Notes under the pieces: generated by a model
Told to the model about the DNA's origin: nothing
The model's database searches: none
Seen by the model: the letters and a program-made list of their open reading frames with translations, nothing else
Part shown: positions 1 through 7,905 of the stretch, piece after piece
Numbering within the stretch: the stretch's first letter is position 1
How the letters are laid out: the number at the start of each line of letters is the position of its first letter
Position numbers and translations under genes: made by a program
DNA from: Terrisporobacter sp.
GTDB lineage: Bacteria; Bacillota_A; Clostridia; Peptostreptococcales; Peptostreptococcaceae
Reading direction: 5' to 3'
Length of the DNA: 30,864 nucleotides
NCBI GenBank assembly: GCA_029851945.1
Contig: JARKUZ010000082.1
Location: 1 to 30,864, forward strand

Positions 1-150
1 TATTAATTAAAAAAATTATTAATTTATATTTTATATTAGTTTTCTAATTAAATATAAGGTAAAACAAGTAATTACTATAAAAATAAAGCTATTATTAATA
101 TAATACTTAAAAATAAAAGGTAACAAAAATATATAAATACAAAAAAAGAT

Positions 151-179
151 TTGACAGAAAATTTATAATAATATATCAT
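151..179 (+). promoter_or_regulatory. Sigma-A-type promoter of the asnA T-box transcript
   Basis: A perfect -35 TTGACA (151-156) is followed by 17 bases and TATCAT (174-179). This places the transcript start near 186, just before the first conserved T-box leader elements. Bases 1-150 are AT-rich and hold no gene that I can see. Confidence 0.6.
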
Positions 180-185
180 TAACAA

Positions 186-475
186 TAACATAACAAAGAC
201 TATGAAAGGAAGAGTAAATATAGTACGTAGTCAAAGCGAGTTGGTGGCGGTGAGAGTCCAACACGAAGGCTATATTGAAGAACATCCTGGAGTTGCTAAC
301 CGAAATAAAAGTAGGCTTAGACGGAACCAACCCGTTATCGAATTGGAATGTACTAAGATTATTCTTGCTACATTATTAAGGTGAGCTTATTATTAAGCTA
401 ATAAGGGTGGTACCGCGGAAGATATGCCTTTCGTCCCTATATTTTATATATAGTGGATGAAGGGCTTTTTATATG
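186..475 (+). promoter_or_regulatory. T-box riboswitch (asparagine type) in the asnA leader
   Basis: The leader has the conserved T-box parts in order. There is a stem I region with a GGTGAGAG/GTCC bulge (about 249-259), an AGTAGG-type element (310-315), and the hallmark GGGTGGTACCGCG (405-417), which pairs with the NCCA end of uncharged tRNA in the antiterminator. A long terminator follows. The downstream gene makes asparagine, so tRNA-Asn is the expected effector. Two Asn triplets lie where the specifier should be, AAC at 298-300 and AAT at 304-306, and I cannot decide between them without folding stem I. Uncharged tRNA-Asn would favour readthrough into asnA. The open frame at 202-384 is part of this RNA and not a gene. 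Confidence 0.93.
426..470 (+). terminator. T-box-controlled intrinsic terminator
   Basis: The arm starting GCCTTTCGTCCC pairs with the arm ending GGATGAAGGGC across an AT-rich loop, with G-U pairs and one bulge, and is followed by CTTTTT. The 5' arm also takes part in the competing T-box antiterminator, as expected for this riboswitch class. Confidence 0.85.
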
Positions 476-652
476 CTTAAAAATTATAGTCTATCTATTT
501 TCTATTAGATATAATTTAAATTTAAAATTTGAGCAACAGATGTGACTAAGTGGATACTAGCATCATATCAATTCATAGATTTGTATGTAGCCAAGGCCAG
601 GCTATAGATAAAAATAACTGAACTTAAGTATAGTTTATTAAGTTTAAAAATA

Positions 653-668
653 AGTATGACGTCATACT
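653..668. promoter_or_regulatory. 16-bp perfect palindrome between the T-box terminator and asnA
   Basis: AGTATGAC/GTCATACT reads identically on both strands with no spacer. It lies about 20 bases upstream of the asnA ribosome binding site. The 230 bases between the T-box terminator and the asnA start hold no gene. This palindrome and a small TAGCC/GGCTA hairpin (588-604) are the only structures I see there. It could be a dimeric repressor operator or a short RNA hairpin, and I do not recognise the binding protein. Confidence 0.5.
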
Positions 669-702
669 CCTTAAATAAAAAAAATAAAAGGAGATAATAA
701 AA

Positions 703-1707
703 ATGAGTTTAATAATACCAACACAATATAAAACAAGATTAAGTATAATACAAACGCAAGAAGCTATAAAAGATTTAAAGGACTTTTTTGAGCAGAGATT
801 AGGTGAAGAGTTAAGACTAACGAGAGTATCATCTCCATTATTTGTACTACCAGAAACTGGTACAAATGATAACTTAAATGGAATAGAAAAGGCTGTAAGC
901 TTTGAGGTTCCTGATATAGGTAAAAAAGCAGAAATAGTTCAATCGTTAGCTAAGTGGAAAAGAATGGCTCTTAAAAAGTATGGATTACCTACAGGAAGAG
1001 GAATCTATACAGATATGAACGCTATTAGAAAAGATGAGGAACTAGATAACATACATTCTATATATGTAGACCAATGGGATTGGGAGCTTATAATAGATAA
1101 AAAACAAAGAAGTAGAGAAACATTAGAAGAAGTAGTTAAAAAGATTTACAAAGTATTTAAAGAAACTGAAGAACATATACAAAGTATATATCCAGAAATA
1201 CAAAAAATACTTCCTGAGGAGATAACATTTATAACATCTCAAGAATTATTAGATTTATATCCAGAGTTAACTCCAAAAGAAAGAGAAGATAAAATAGTAA
1301 AAGATAAAGGTGCAGTATTTTTAATGCAAATAGGAAAAGTACTTTCAAATGGCGAAAAACATGATGGAAGAAGTCCTGATTATGATGATTGGGAATTAAA
1401 CGGAGATATATTATTCTACAATCCTGTATTAGATAGAGCATTAGAATTATCATCTATGGGAATAAGAGTAGATGAGGAAAGTTTAGATAGACAATTAAGA
1501 GAAAGTGGATGTGATGATAGAAGAAATTTAGATTATCATCAAGCCTTACTAAAAGGAGAACTGCCATATACTATAGGTGGAGGAATTGGTCAATCTAGAA
1601 TATGCATGTACTTCTTAAACAAAGCTCATATAGGAGAAGTACAAGTAGGAGTTTGGCCAAAAGAAATGATAGAAGAATGTGATGAAGCTGGAATAAGTTT
1701 ACTATAG
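703..1707 (+). CDS. asnA: Aspartate--ammonia ligase (asparagine synthetase A)
   Basis: This enzyme makes L-asparagine from aspartate, ammonia and ATP (EC 6.3.1.1) in the cytoplasm and uses free ammonia rather than glutamine. The 334-residue length matches the AsnA family (about 330). The fold resembles class II aminoacyl-tRNA synthetases. Visible marks include the early LSIIQTQEAI segment, the acidic DDWELNGDILF stretch (about 228-238), SSMGIRVD (about 250-257) and the motif-3-like GGGIGQSR (292-299) near the C-terminus. The ATG follows AAAAGGAG at a normal distance. It is preceded by an Asn-type T-box, so it should be induced when tRNA-Asn is uncharged. No clear terminator follows, so some readthrough into the DUF1232 gene is possible. 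Confidence 0.96.
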   Translation: MSLIIPTQYKTRLSIIQTQEAIKDLKDFFEQRLGEELRLTRVSSPLFVLPETGTNDNLNGIEKAVSFEVPDIGKKAEIVQSLAKWKRMALKKYGLPTGRGIYTDMNAIRKDEELDNIHSIYVDQWDWELIIDKKQRSRETLEEVVKKIYKVFKETEEHIQSIYPEIQKILPEEITFITSQELLDLYPELTPKEREDKIVKDKGAVFLMQIGKVLSNGEKHDGRSPDYDDWELNGDILFYNPVLDRALELSSMGIRVDEESLDRQLRESGCDDRRNLDYHQALLKGELPYTIGGGIGQSRICMYFLNKAHIGEVQVGVWPKEMIEECDEAGISLL

Positions 1708-1809
1708 TATAAAATGAATTTAATATATTTATATAAAATATCATATAAGTTATAATAATACTAATATATAGATAATAAGCATTTTTTATAACTTAGGAGT
1801 GATAATATT

Positions 1810-2178
1810 ATGAATATTATAGATAAAATATTAAACTTTACAAAGGTAACATTAGTAAGATTTAGAAAAGCTAAATTTGGTTTTATGTTTTTTATAAATA
1901 TATTTAAGCTACCAGATTTATTAAAAGACAGTAGAGTTAGTATAATGAGTAAAGCAAAGGTAATATTTGCATTAATAGTAGGACTACTTTACGCAATATT
2001 AGGTCTAGATTTTATACCAGAGATTATACTAGGGTTATTTGGTTTTATCGATGATTTATTTATTCTAATATGGAGCTTGGGAATGATAAATGAAGAAATA
2101 GAAAAATATAAAGTGATTATCAAAAAAGATAAGAATTCAAATATTATAGAAGATGTCAATTTTAGTATAAAAGATTAA
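1810..2178 (+). CDS. DUF1232 (YkvA-like) small membrane protein
   Basis: This is a 122-residue protein of unknown function. The central part has the DUF1232 signature: a hydrophobic run followed by GLDFIPEIILGLFGFIDDLF (about 64-83), matching the family pattern of Pro/Asp near 'DLIPD' and a Gly-x-x-Asp-Asp pair. One or two membrane segments are likely around 52-90, with a basic N-terminus. The ATG is preceded by TTAGGAGTGATAATATT. It sits alone between asnA and the sensor kinase and ends directly in its own terminator, whose stem begins at the stop codon. Nothing in the context assigns a role. Confidence 0.8.
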   Translation: MNIIDKILNFTKVTLVRFRKAKFGFMFFINIFKLPDLLKDSRVSIMSKAKVIFALIVGLLYAILGLDFIPEIILGLFGFIDDLFILIWSLGMINEEIEKYKVIIKKDKNSNIIEDVNFSIKD

Positions 2179-2204
2179 GAAACGGCTATTATGCCGTTTC
2201 TTTT
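2178..2204 (+). terminator. Rho-independent terminator after the DUF1232 gene
   Basis: A 9-bp perfect stem AGAAACGGC/GCCGTTTCT with a 6-base loop is followed by TTTT. It overlaps the stop codon of the preceding gene. Confidence 0.88.
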
Positions 2205-2258
2205 AATTTATATAAAACTTGCAAATGTAGTATGATATATATTTTTCTTGATACAATT

Positions 2259-2310
2259 TTCGACAAAAAAATATAAATGCAAATGATATAATAAGGTATC
2301 ATAAGTCGAA
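2259..2310. promoter_or_regulatory. Candidate Spo0A boxes and promoter upstream of the orphan kinase
   Basis: TTCGACA at 2259-2265 is a perfect Spo0A box (TGTCGAA) on the minus strand and lies within TTTTCGACAAAA. AGTCGAA at 2304-2310 matches six of seven positions on the plus strand. Between them is an extended -10 element TGATATAAT (2284-2292). A second possible promoter is TTGATA (2248-2253) with TATAAA (2272-2277), which would put the first 0A box in its spacer. Spo0A binding to TGTCGAA is established knowledge. Its action at this site is inference. Confidence 0.5.
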
Positions 2311-2391
2311 AAAGTATAAATTAACAAAATATCAAAATATATAATTAATATATAAATAAATTAAAATTTTTGATAAAAGTAGGTGATAATC

Positions 2392-4323
2392 ATGAGGAAG
2401 TGTAAATATCTAAGTTTCATTTTTATTACTATTTTAATACTGGGAATATATACAAAAGATATATACTCAGAAGGAAAAAGAAATATTTTATTTATTAGTT
2501 CAGGAAATCCTAATTTTTTAAACTTTGATGAATATATGAGTGGAATAGCAGGTGGGTTAGGCCATGATATAAATTTACAAACTGAGTATATGAATTCAAA
2601 ATATAACTATAACTCAAAGCATGAATTAGAATTTTATGAGTTACTAAGTCATAGAATAAGAAACTATAAAAATTTTGATGGGATTATTGTAGAAAATGAT
2701 GATGCATTAGAATTTGCTATAAAATATAGGAAAGATTTATTTAAAGATATTCCTATTGTATTCTTCGCAATAGAAAATGAAGAACTTATACAAAGGGCTT
2801 TATCTTATGATATGGTTTCAGGAGTAAGGGAAGTAGCATCAATAGATAAAAATATAGAGTTAATATCTAAATTCCACAAAGGTGTAAAAAATATTTATTT
2901 TATGTCTGGGTATAAAAGCGAATTAACAAAAGAAGAGATATCTTATTATGAAAATAAATATAAAAAAAACAACATTAATTTACATGAGGTAGTTACTCGT
3001 AATATAGATATCAATGATTTTAAGAAAAAGTTAAAAAAACTAAAAAGTAGTGATGCAATTATAACTTTTTATCCAGGGTATTTTGAAAATATTAATTTAG
3101 GACACGAAGATACAATTGAACTTATAAAATCATTAACTAAAGATGTTCCTATATATAGTTCATTTGAACATAGCATAGGAAAAGGTACTATAGGTGGTAA
3201 GGTCGTAAGTCCATATAATCAGGCAAAGAAAGCTGGGGAAATATTAAATTCGATTTTATCTGGGAAAAGTGATAAAAAAAATTATATAGATGATGATAAT
3301 GCAAATAAGTATATATTTGATTATGATGTAATGAAAGAGTTTGGTATAAGAAAGCATGATTTACCAAAAGAATCTGTAATAGTAAATGATCCAATAGAAA
3401 TTTACGAAAAACATGCAAATTATATATTAGGAGTAATTTCTATTATGTTAGTTCTAGTAGCTATAGTAATAGCCTTAATATCTTATACCAACTATAAAAT
3501 GAAATATGAAAAAGAACTTTTAAAATTAATTGATGAAAGCAAGGAATTAAGTAGATTAAAGGCTCACTTTACATCTAATATTAGTCATGAACTAAGAACA
3601 CCAATTACTGTTATTTCATCAGTAATGCAGCTTTCAAAATCAAAATCTAAAAACAATGAATTTATAATAAGTAATAATAATTATGAAATAATAGAAAGTA
3701 ATTGCAATAGATTGCTAAGGCTAATAAACAATTTAATTGATATTCAAAAGTTTAAATGTGTAGATACAAAAACATATTTACAAAATGTAAATATAGTAGA
3801 ATTAATAGAAAATATAACTTTATCTGTGATACCATACACAAAAGCTAAAAATTTAGATATTATATTTGATACTACTGACGAGGAAATTATAACTGCTGTT
3901 GATATTGATAAAATGGAAAGGACAATACTTAATTTATTGTCAAATGCAATTAAATTTTCATACAATGGTGGAACTGTAAACGTAAATGTATCAACGTTAG
4001 AAGATAATATTGAGATTGAAATAAAAGATGAAGGAATAGGTATGAATGAAGAAGATTTAGAAAGCATATTTGATATATTTTATCAAATAGATAATACTAT
4101 GACTAGAAAGAACGAAGGAAGTGGTGTAGGATTATCTATTGTTAAGTTATTTGTAGAAGCACATGGAGGCAAAATTGATATAAAATCAAAATTAAATGAA
4201 GGAACGACCTTTAAAATAAAAATACCTATAATTAAAATAAGTGAAGATAGAGTAGATAAATATATAAAAGAAGATGAATTAAAAGAAAAAGTTAAATTAG
4301 AGTTATCAGATATATATATGTAG
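2392..4323 (+). CDS. Orphan membrane sensor histidine kinase with ABC-substrate-binding-like sensor domain
   Basis: This is a 643-residue hybrid sensor. From the N-terminus it has a signal/TM segment (about 5-22), an extracytoplasmic region (about 30-335) resembling ABC_sub_bind periplasmic proteins, a TM helix (about 344-367), HisKA with phospho-acceptor H399 in SHELRTP, and HATPase_c. The ATPase part shows the N-box NLLSNAIKF (from 514), G1 DEGIGM (from 546), F-box FDIFYQ and G2 GSGVGLS (576-582). All catalytic boxes are intact. I chose ATG 2392 over GTG 2383 because that GTG lies inside AGGTGAT, the ribosome binding site for 2392. No response regulator or permease is adjacent, so the partner is elsewhere. 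Orphan kinases in Clostridia often act on Spo0A, and the 0A boxes upstream fit that idea but do not prove it. Confidence 0.9.
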   Translation: MRKCKYLSFIFITILILGIYTKDIYSEGKRNILFISSGNPNFLNFDEYMSGIAGGLGHDINLQTEYMNSKYNYNSKHELEFYELLSHRIRNYKNFDGIIVENDDALEFAIKYRKDLFKDIPIVFFAIENEELIQRALSYDMVSGVREVASIDKNIELISKFHKGVKNIYFMSGYKSELTKEEISYYENKYKKNNINLHEVVTRNIDINDFKKKLKKLKSSDAIITFYPGYFENINLGHEDTIELIKSLTKDVPIYSSFEHSIGKGTIGGKVVSPYNQAKKAGEILNSILSGKSDKKNYIDDDNANKYIFDYDVMKEFGIRKHDLPKESVIVNDPIEIYEKHANYILGVISIMLVLVAIVIALISYTNYKMKYEKELLKLIDESKELSRLKAHFTSNISHELRTPITVISSVMQLSKSKSKNNEFIISNNNYEIIESNCNRLLRLINNLIDIQKFKCVDTKTYLQNVNIVELIENITLSVIPYTKAKNLDIIFDTTDEEIITAVDIDKMERTILNLLSNAIKFSYNGGTVNVNVSTLEDNIEIEIKDEGIGMNEEDLESIFDIFYQIDNTMTRKNEGSGVGLSIVKLFVEAHGGKIDIKSKLNEGTTFKIKIPIIKISEDRVDKYIKEDELKEKVKLELSDIYM

Positions 4324-4366
4324 ATATCAAATAAAAATTGTTTAAAATTAAAAAGAATAAGTAAAA

Positions 4367-4401
4367 AAAGATAGTTTCTATTTTATGAAATTATCTTTTT
4401 T
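4367..4401 (+). terminator. Rho-independent terminator after the sensor kinase
   Basis: AAAGATAGTTTC pairs with GAAATTATCTTT (one G-T pair) across an 8-base loop and runs into a T tract. The remaining bases to 4594 are AT-rich and hold no gene. They do contain a TTGACA (4463-4468) without a convincing -10 element and a weak CodY-like box (4487-4501). Confidence 0.75.
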
Positions 4402-4594
4402 ATTATAAAAAAAATTAAAAATGAATTTTAAAAAAGAATGATTTTGCAAAAAAAGAATAATATTGACATTAATGCTCGGTAGTGAGAAAATTAAGAAAAT
4501 TTTAATTATAAAGAAAAGTAATTTAATAAAAAAAGTATAAAAACTTAGAAAGAAAATAAAATAAAGAAAAAATCAAAAATACAAAAAAATATCT

Positions 4595-4632
4595 AGGAAA
4601 ACGTTGACTAAAATAGGAAAATGTTTTATTAT
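4595..4632 (+). promoter_or_regulatory. Promoter with overlapping cre-like site upstream of the DAACS symporter
   Basis: TTGACT (4604-4609) and TATTAT (4627-4632) are separated by exactly 17 bases, and a strong ribosome binding site follows at about 4659. Bases 4595-4610 (AGGAAAACGTTGACTA) match the CcpA cre consensus WTGNAANCGNWNNCWW at 15 of 16 positions and cover the -35 element. This suggests carbon catabolite repression. The promoter also shows that the longer reading frame starting at 4604 is not translated from there. Confidence 0.6.
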
Positions 4633-4672
4633 AAGTTTGCAAGACGAAAAAAGGACAGGGGGAGAAAGTCGT

Positions 4673-5869
4673 ATGAAGAAAATAGGATTAGTTCCTAAAC
4701 TTATTATGGGTATCATAGCCGGTATATTAATCGGACAATTCGCACCAGAAATGATAGTGAAAACTCTGGTAACTGCAAGTAGTTTATTCTCTGCATTCTT
4801 AAAATTCGTTATACCATTTATAATAATAGGATTTGTTACAGCAGGTATAGCAGATTTAGCAACAGGTGCAGGAAAATTATTAGGGATAACAACAGGAATA
4901 GCATATGGGTCTACAATAGTAGCTGGAACATTAGCATTTGTTGTAGCATCGTTAATATTCCCATCTTTTATAGATGCAAGTGTTGCTTCACAAATAGGGG
5001 ATCCTGAAGCAGGTATGTTATCACCATTCTTTACTATACCTCTATCACCAATGGTAGATGTAACTGCTGCAATAGTATTTGCATTTACAATGGGTCTAGG
5101 TATATCTGCTCTTAGAAACAATGGTAAAGGGCAAACTTTACATAATATATTCCAAGAGTTCCAAGAAATAGTAACAAAAGTATTATCAACAATAATAATA
5201 CCTTTATTACCAATATATATAGCAGGAACATTTGCTAATATAACTTTTGCTGGACAAGTTTGGTCTATATTAGGAGTATTCTGGAGAGTTTACTTAATAG
5301 TAATACCTCTACATTTAATATACTTAACAATACAATTTACAGCAGCAGGAATAGTTACAGGAAAGAATCCTTTCAAAATGTTAAAAAATCAAATACCTGG
5401 TTACTTAACAGCAGTAGGAACTCAATCTTCAGCAGCTACTATACCAGTAAACGTAGAATGTGCTAAGAACAACGGAGTAAGTAAGGAAATAAGAGAATTC
5501 TGTGTACCTTTATGTGCAACAATTCACTTATCAGGAAGTATAATATCAGTTACATCATTTGCTGTTGCAGTACTTATGATGAACAATATGGATCATAGCT
5601 TTGCTACTTTATTCCCATTCATATTAATGTTAGGAATAGCGATGGTTGCAGCACCAGGAGCGCCAGGTGGAGCTATAATGAGTGCATTACCTTTCTTACC
5701 AATGATAGGTATACCATCAGATGGTGGACTTGCAAGTTTAATGATAGCTCTATACTTAACTCAAGATAGTTTCGGAACAGCTGCAAACGTATCTGGAGAT
5801 AATGCTATAGCAGTAGTTGTTGATCATATAAATACTAAAATGTCTAAAAAAGCAAATAAAATTACTTAA
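4673..5869 (+). CDS. DAACS-family (dicarboxylate/amino acid:cation) symporter, divergent
   Basis: This is a 398-residue, strongly hydrophobic secondary transporter of the glutamate/dicarboxylate symporter fold. The HP1 serine-rich loop reads TQSSAATIP (250-258), HP2 reads APGAPGG (327-333), and TM8 reads QDSFGTAANVSGD (364-376). The ATG at 4673 follows GGGGGAG. Compared with GltPh, the Arg that holds an acidic side chain (R397) aligns to Gly368, and the TM7 sodium motif NMDGT is replaced by HLSGS (285-289). The substrate is therefore probably not glutamate or aspartate, and the coupling ion is uncertain. A neutral amino acid or another organic acid is possible. It is a single-gene unit with its own promoter, a cre-like site and a shared terminator. 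Confidence 0.87.
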   Translation: MKKIGLVPKLIMGIIAGILIGQFAPEMIVKTLVTASSLFSAFLKFVIPFIIIGFVTAGIADLATGAGKLLGITTGIAYGSTIVAGTLAFVVASLIFPSFIDASVASQIGDPEAGMLSPFFTIPLSPMVDVTAAIVFAFTMGLGISALRNNGKGQTLHNIFQEFQEIVTKVLSTIIIPLLPIYIAGTFANITFAGQVWSILGVFWRVYLIVIPLHLIYLTIQFTAAGIVTGKNPFKMLKNQIPGYLTAVGTQSSAATIPVNVECAKNNGVSKEIREFCVPLCATIHLSGSIISVTSFAVAVLMMNNMDHSFATLFPFILMLGIAMVAAPGAPGGAIMSALPFLPMIGIPSDGGLASLMIALYLTQDSFGTAANVSGDNAIAVVVDHINTKMSKKANKIT

Positions 5870-5876
5870 GCAATTA

Positions 5877-5915
5877 AAAAAAGAGCTACCTCAGTATTAG
5901 GTAGCTCTTTTTTAT
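5877..5915. terminator. Bidirectional terminator between symporter and aminotransferase genes
   Basis: AGAGCTACCT/AGGTAGCTCT is a 10-bp perfect stem with an 8-base loop. It is flanked by A-rich sequence on the left and TTTTTT on the right, so it can end transcripts from both convergent genes. Confidence 0.9.
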
Positions 5916-6988
5916 TAAAATATATCATTTAAAGAATTTATTAAAAGTCTATTATCTTCAGGTTTTAAAATACAAACTCTAAAGAAATACTCGCTAAGTC
6001 CATCAAAAGAAGTACAATCTCTTATAATTATTTTATGTGGAATAAGCTTATCTCTTAATTCACTTGCAGTTAATTTTTTTGATTTTATTTCACATAATAT
6101 AAAATTACCTTGGCTATCATAAACATTTAAATCATCTATATTTCTTAAATTATTAAATAAATAATCTCTTTCTTTAGTCATAACATTAATAGAATTTTCT
6201 ATAAAATGTGTATCTTTAAACATAATTTCACCCATTAATGTAGCGAATATATTTATATTCCATAGATCAAGATGAGATGATATGCTATCTTTTACACTAG
6301 TATTAGATATAAGCCCATATCCTAGTCTAATGCCAGGAGTTGAGAAGAACTTAGAAGTACCTCTTATAACAAATATATTATTATAATCATCAACTAAAGA
6401 TGTTGAAGAAAAAGCTTTAGTATCTGTAAATTCTATGTAAGTTTCATCAATCATAAAGAAAGTATTAGTACTTTCAAGTAAAGTTTTTATCTCATATTTT
6501 GAGAAAGTAAAACCAGTTGGATTATTAGGATTACAGATAATAATTAAATTATATTTATTACTATTTATCTGATCTATTAGTTTATTGACATCAATTTTAA
6601 AATCATTTTCATGTTTTGAGTAATACTTGTCTATATTACAGTTTATCTTTTTTAATTCTTTTTCATACTCAGAATAAGCAGGTGATAAAAGTAGAGCTTT
6701 AGTAGGATTTATAGTTTTTATAAATGAAGAAATAAGCTCTGTTGCCCCACTTCCTAAAATTATGTTTTCTTTATTACAATGACAATAAGAAGAAATAGAA
6801 CTTTTTAAATTTATATAATCAGGGTCTGGATATATAGAAACCTGATCTATATTTTCAATCACAACGTCTTTAGCAGCTTTAGATGCACCTAAAGGATTTA
6901 TATTAGAGCTAAAATCTAGAAATTCTTCTTTTGAAAAACCATATTTTTTTGATAAGTCATATAAATTAGCACCATGGTTTAAACTCAA
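5915..6988 (-). CDS. PLP-dependent class I/II aminotransferase, CobD-like (threonine-phosphate decarboxylase/HisC type)
   Basis: This is a 357-residue fold-type I PLP enzyme. The N-terminus (HGANLYDL, then LDFSSNINPLG) and the C-terminal IIIRDC...RVCILKPEDN are typical of CobD, which decarboxylates L-threonine O-3-phosphate to aminopropanol phosphate for the cobalamin side chain. HisC-like aminotransferases share the same core. Active-site marks are NPNNPTG (about 153-159), DETY (from about 181), the PLP lysine in TSKFFSTPG (about K213) and the phosphate-binding Arg in IRLGYG. I start it at TTG 6988 because GGAGG (6997-7001) sits 8 bases upstream, and the longer frame begins at a GTG inside that ribosome binding site. 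No other cobalamin genes are nearby, so the physiological substrate is uncertain. Confidence 0.85.
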   Translation of the reverse strand: MSLNHGANLYDLSKKYGFSKEEFLDFSSNINPLGASKAAKDVVIENIDQVSIYPDPDYINLKSSISSYCHCNKENIILGSGATELISSFIKTINPTKALLLSPAYSEYEKELKKINCNIDKYYSKHENDFKIDVNKLIDQINSNKYNLIIICNPNNPTGFTFSKYEIKTLLESTNTFFMIDETYIEFTDTKAFSSTSLVDDYNNIFVIRGTSKFFSTPGIRLGYGLISNTSVKDSISSHLDLWNINIFATLMGEIMFKDTHFIENSINVMTKERDYLFNNLRNIDDLNVYDSQGNFILCEIKSKKLTASELRDKLIPHKIIIRDCTSFDGLSEYFFRVCILKPEDNRLLINSLNDIF

Positions 6989-7221
6989 GTAAAACACCTC
7001 CGTAGTTAATAGTTACAATTTAATTATAATATAAAAATCGATTATTAGTAGCTTTTATAAAAATATTAAATAATAATACCTAATAAAATTATATTTAGAA
7101 AAATATGTATAGCAAGAGGTTTTAAGAAAATAATAAAAATATACTTAAAAATTTAAATTATAAAAAAATATTGAACAATTACTAAAAAAAATATAAAAAT
7201 GTTCTAATATCTGTACTTATA

Positions 7222-7230
7222 TGGTATAAT
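7222..7230 (+). promoter_or_regulatory. Extended -10 promoter element of hpt
   Basis: TGGTATAAT is a perfect extended -10 element 40 bases before the hpt start. The -35 region (TTCTAA) is poor, as is usual for extended -10 promoters. The rest of 7002-7221 is AT-rich spacer between the divergent genes, with no gene seen. Confidence 0.55.
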
Positions 7231-7269
7231 ATTTTTATTATAATATACGTAAACAATAGGAGGACTGAA

Positions 7270-7794
7270 ATGTTCAAAATTACAGAAGTATTATTAACAG
7301 AAGAACAAATAGCTAAAAAAGTAGAAGAGATAGCAAAACAAATAGAAAAAGACTTCAAAGGTGAAGAATTATTAGTAGTAGGAATACTAAAAGGTGCTAG
7401 TGTATTTGTTTCTGACTTAATAAGAAAAATAGACTTAGATGTTAATATAGATTTTATGAGCGTATCAAGTTATGGAAAATCAACTGAAAGTTCAGGTGTT
7501 GTAAAAATACTAAAGGACTTAGATGTTAATATAGAAGGAAAAAATGTATTAGTAGTAGAAGATATAATAGATTCAGGATTAACATTAAGTAAATTAGTTG
7601 ACGTGCTACAAACTAGAAATCCAAAAACATTAAAATTATGTACACTATTAGATAAGCCTGAAAGAAGAAAAGCTAACATACCAGTAGACTATGTAGGGTT
7701 CACTATAGAAGACAATTTTATAGTAGGATATGGAATAGACTGGGCAGAAAAATACAGAAACTTACCTTATATAGGAATAGTTGGAGAAGAATAG
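7270..7794 (+). CDS. hpt: Hypoxanthine phosphoribosyltransferase
   Basis: This purine-salvage enzyme converts hypoxanthine (and usually guanine) plus PRPP to IMP or GMP (EC 2.4.2.8) in the cytoplasm. The 174-residue length is standard. The PRPP-binding signature VLVVEDIIDSGLTL occupies about 93-106. The early VVGILKGASVFVSDL segment and the C-terminal VDYVGFTIEDNFIVGYGIDW are characteristic of bacterial Hpt. The ATG follows GGAGGACTGAA. It is a monocistronic unit with an extended -10 promoter and a perfect terminator immediately downstream. It is not next to tilS or ftsH, where hpt is often found in Firmicutes. Confidence 0.96.
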   Translation: MFKITEVLLTEEQIAKKVEEIAKQIEKDFKGEELLVVGILKGASVFVSDLIRKIDLDVNIDFMSVSSYGKSTESSGVVKILKDLDVNIEGKNVLVVEDIIDSGLTLSKLVDVLQTRNPKTLKLCTLLDKPERRKANIPVDYVGFTIEDNFIVGYGIDWAEKYRNLPYIGIVGEE

Positions 7795-7800
7795 TATAGA

Positions 7801-7830
7801 AGACTTAGCAATATTGCTAAGTCTATTTTT
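7801..7830 (+). terminator. Rho-independent terminator after hpt
   Basis: AGACTTAGCA/TGCTAAGTCT is a 10-bp perfect stem with an ATAT loop, followed by ATTTTT. Confidence 0.9.
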
Positions 7831-7905
7831 GTGTAAAGGGTATAAATAAATAAGAAAGTTAGGTATAATTACATAAAAGATAAGTACTTAGGAGGGGGAA
7901 ATAAA

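Noticed and set aside
202..384. 60-codon open frame in the asnA leader
   Set aside because: It lies entirely inside the T-box riboswitch. Its sequence is explained by conserved RNA elements and it has no ribosome binding site.
4487..4501. CodY box upstream of the symporter (AAAATTAAGAAAATT)
   Set aside because: It has three mismatches in very AT-rich DNA and lies over 100 bases upstream of the best promoter, so it is too weak to list as a feature.
4573..5121. 182-codon minus-strand frame over the symporter gene
   Set aside because: It is antisense to a clear transporter CDS. Its composition (Ile/Pro/Asn/Ala rich) is what the reverse of that gene gives, and it lacks a ribosome binding site.
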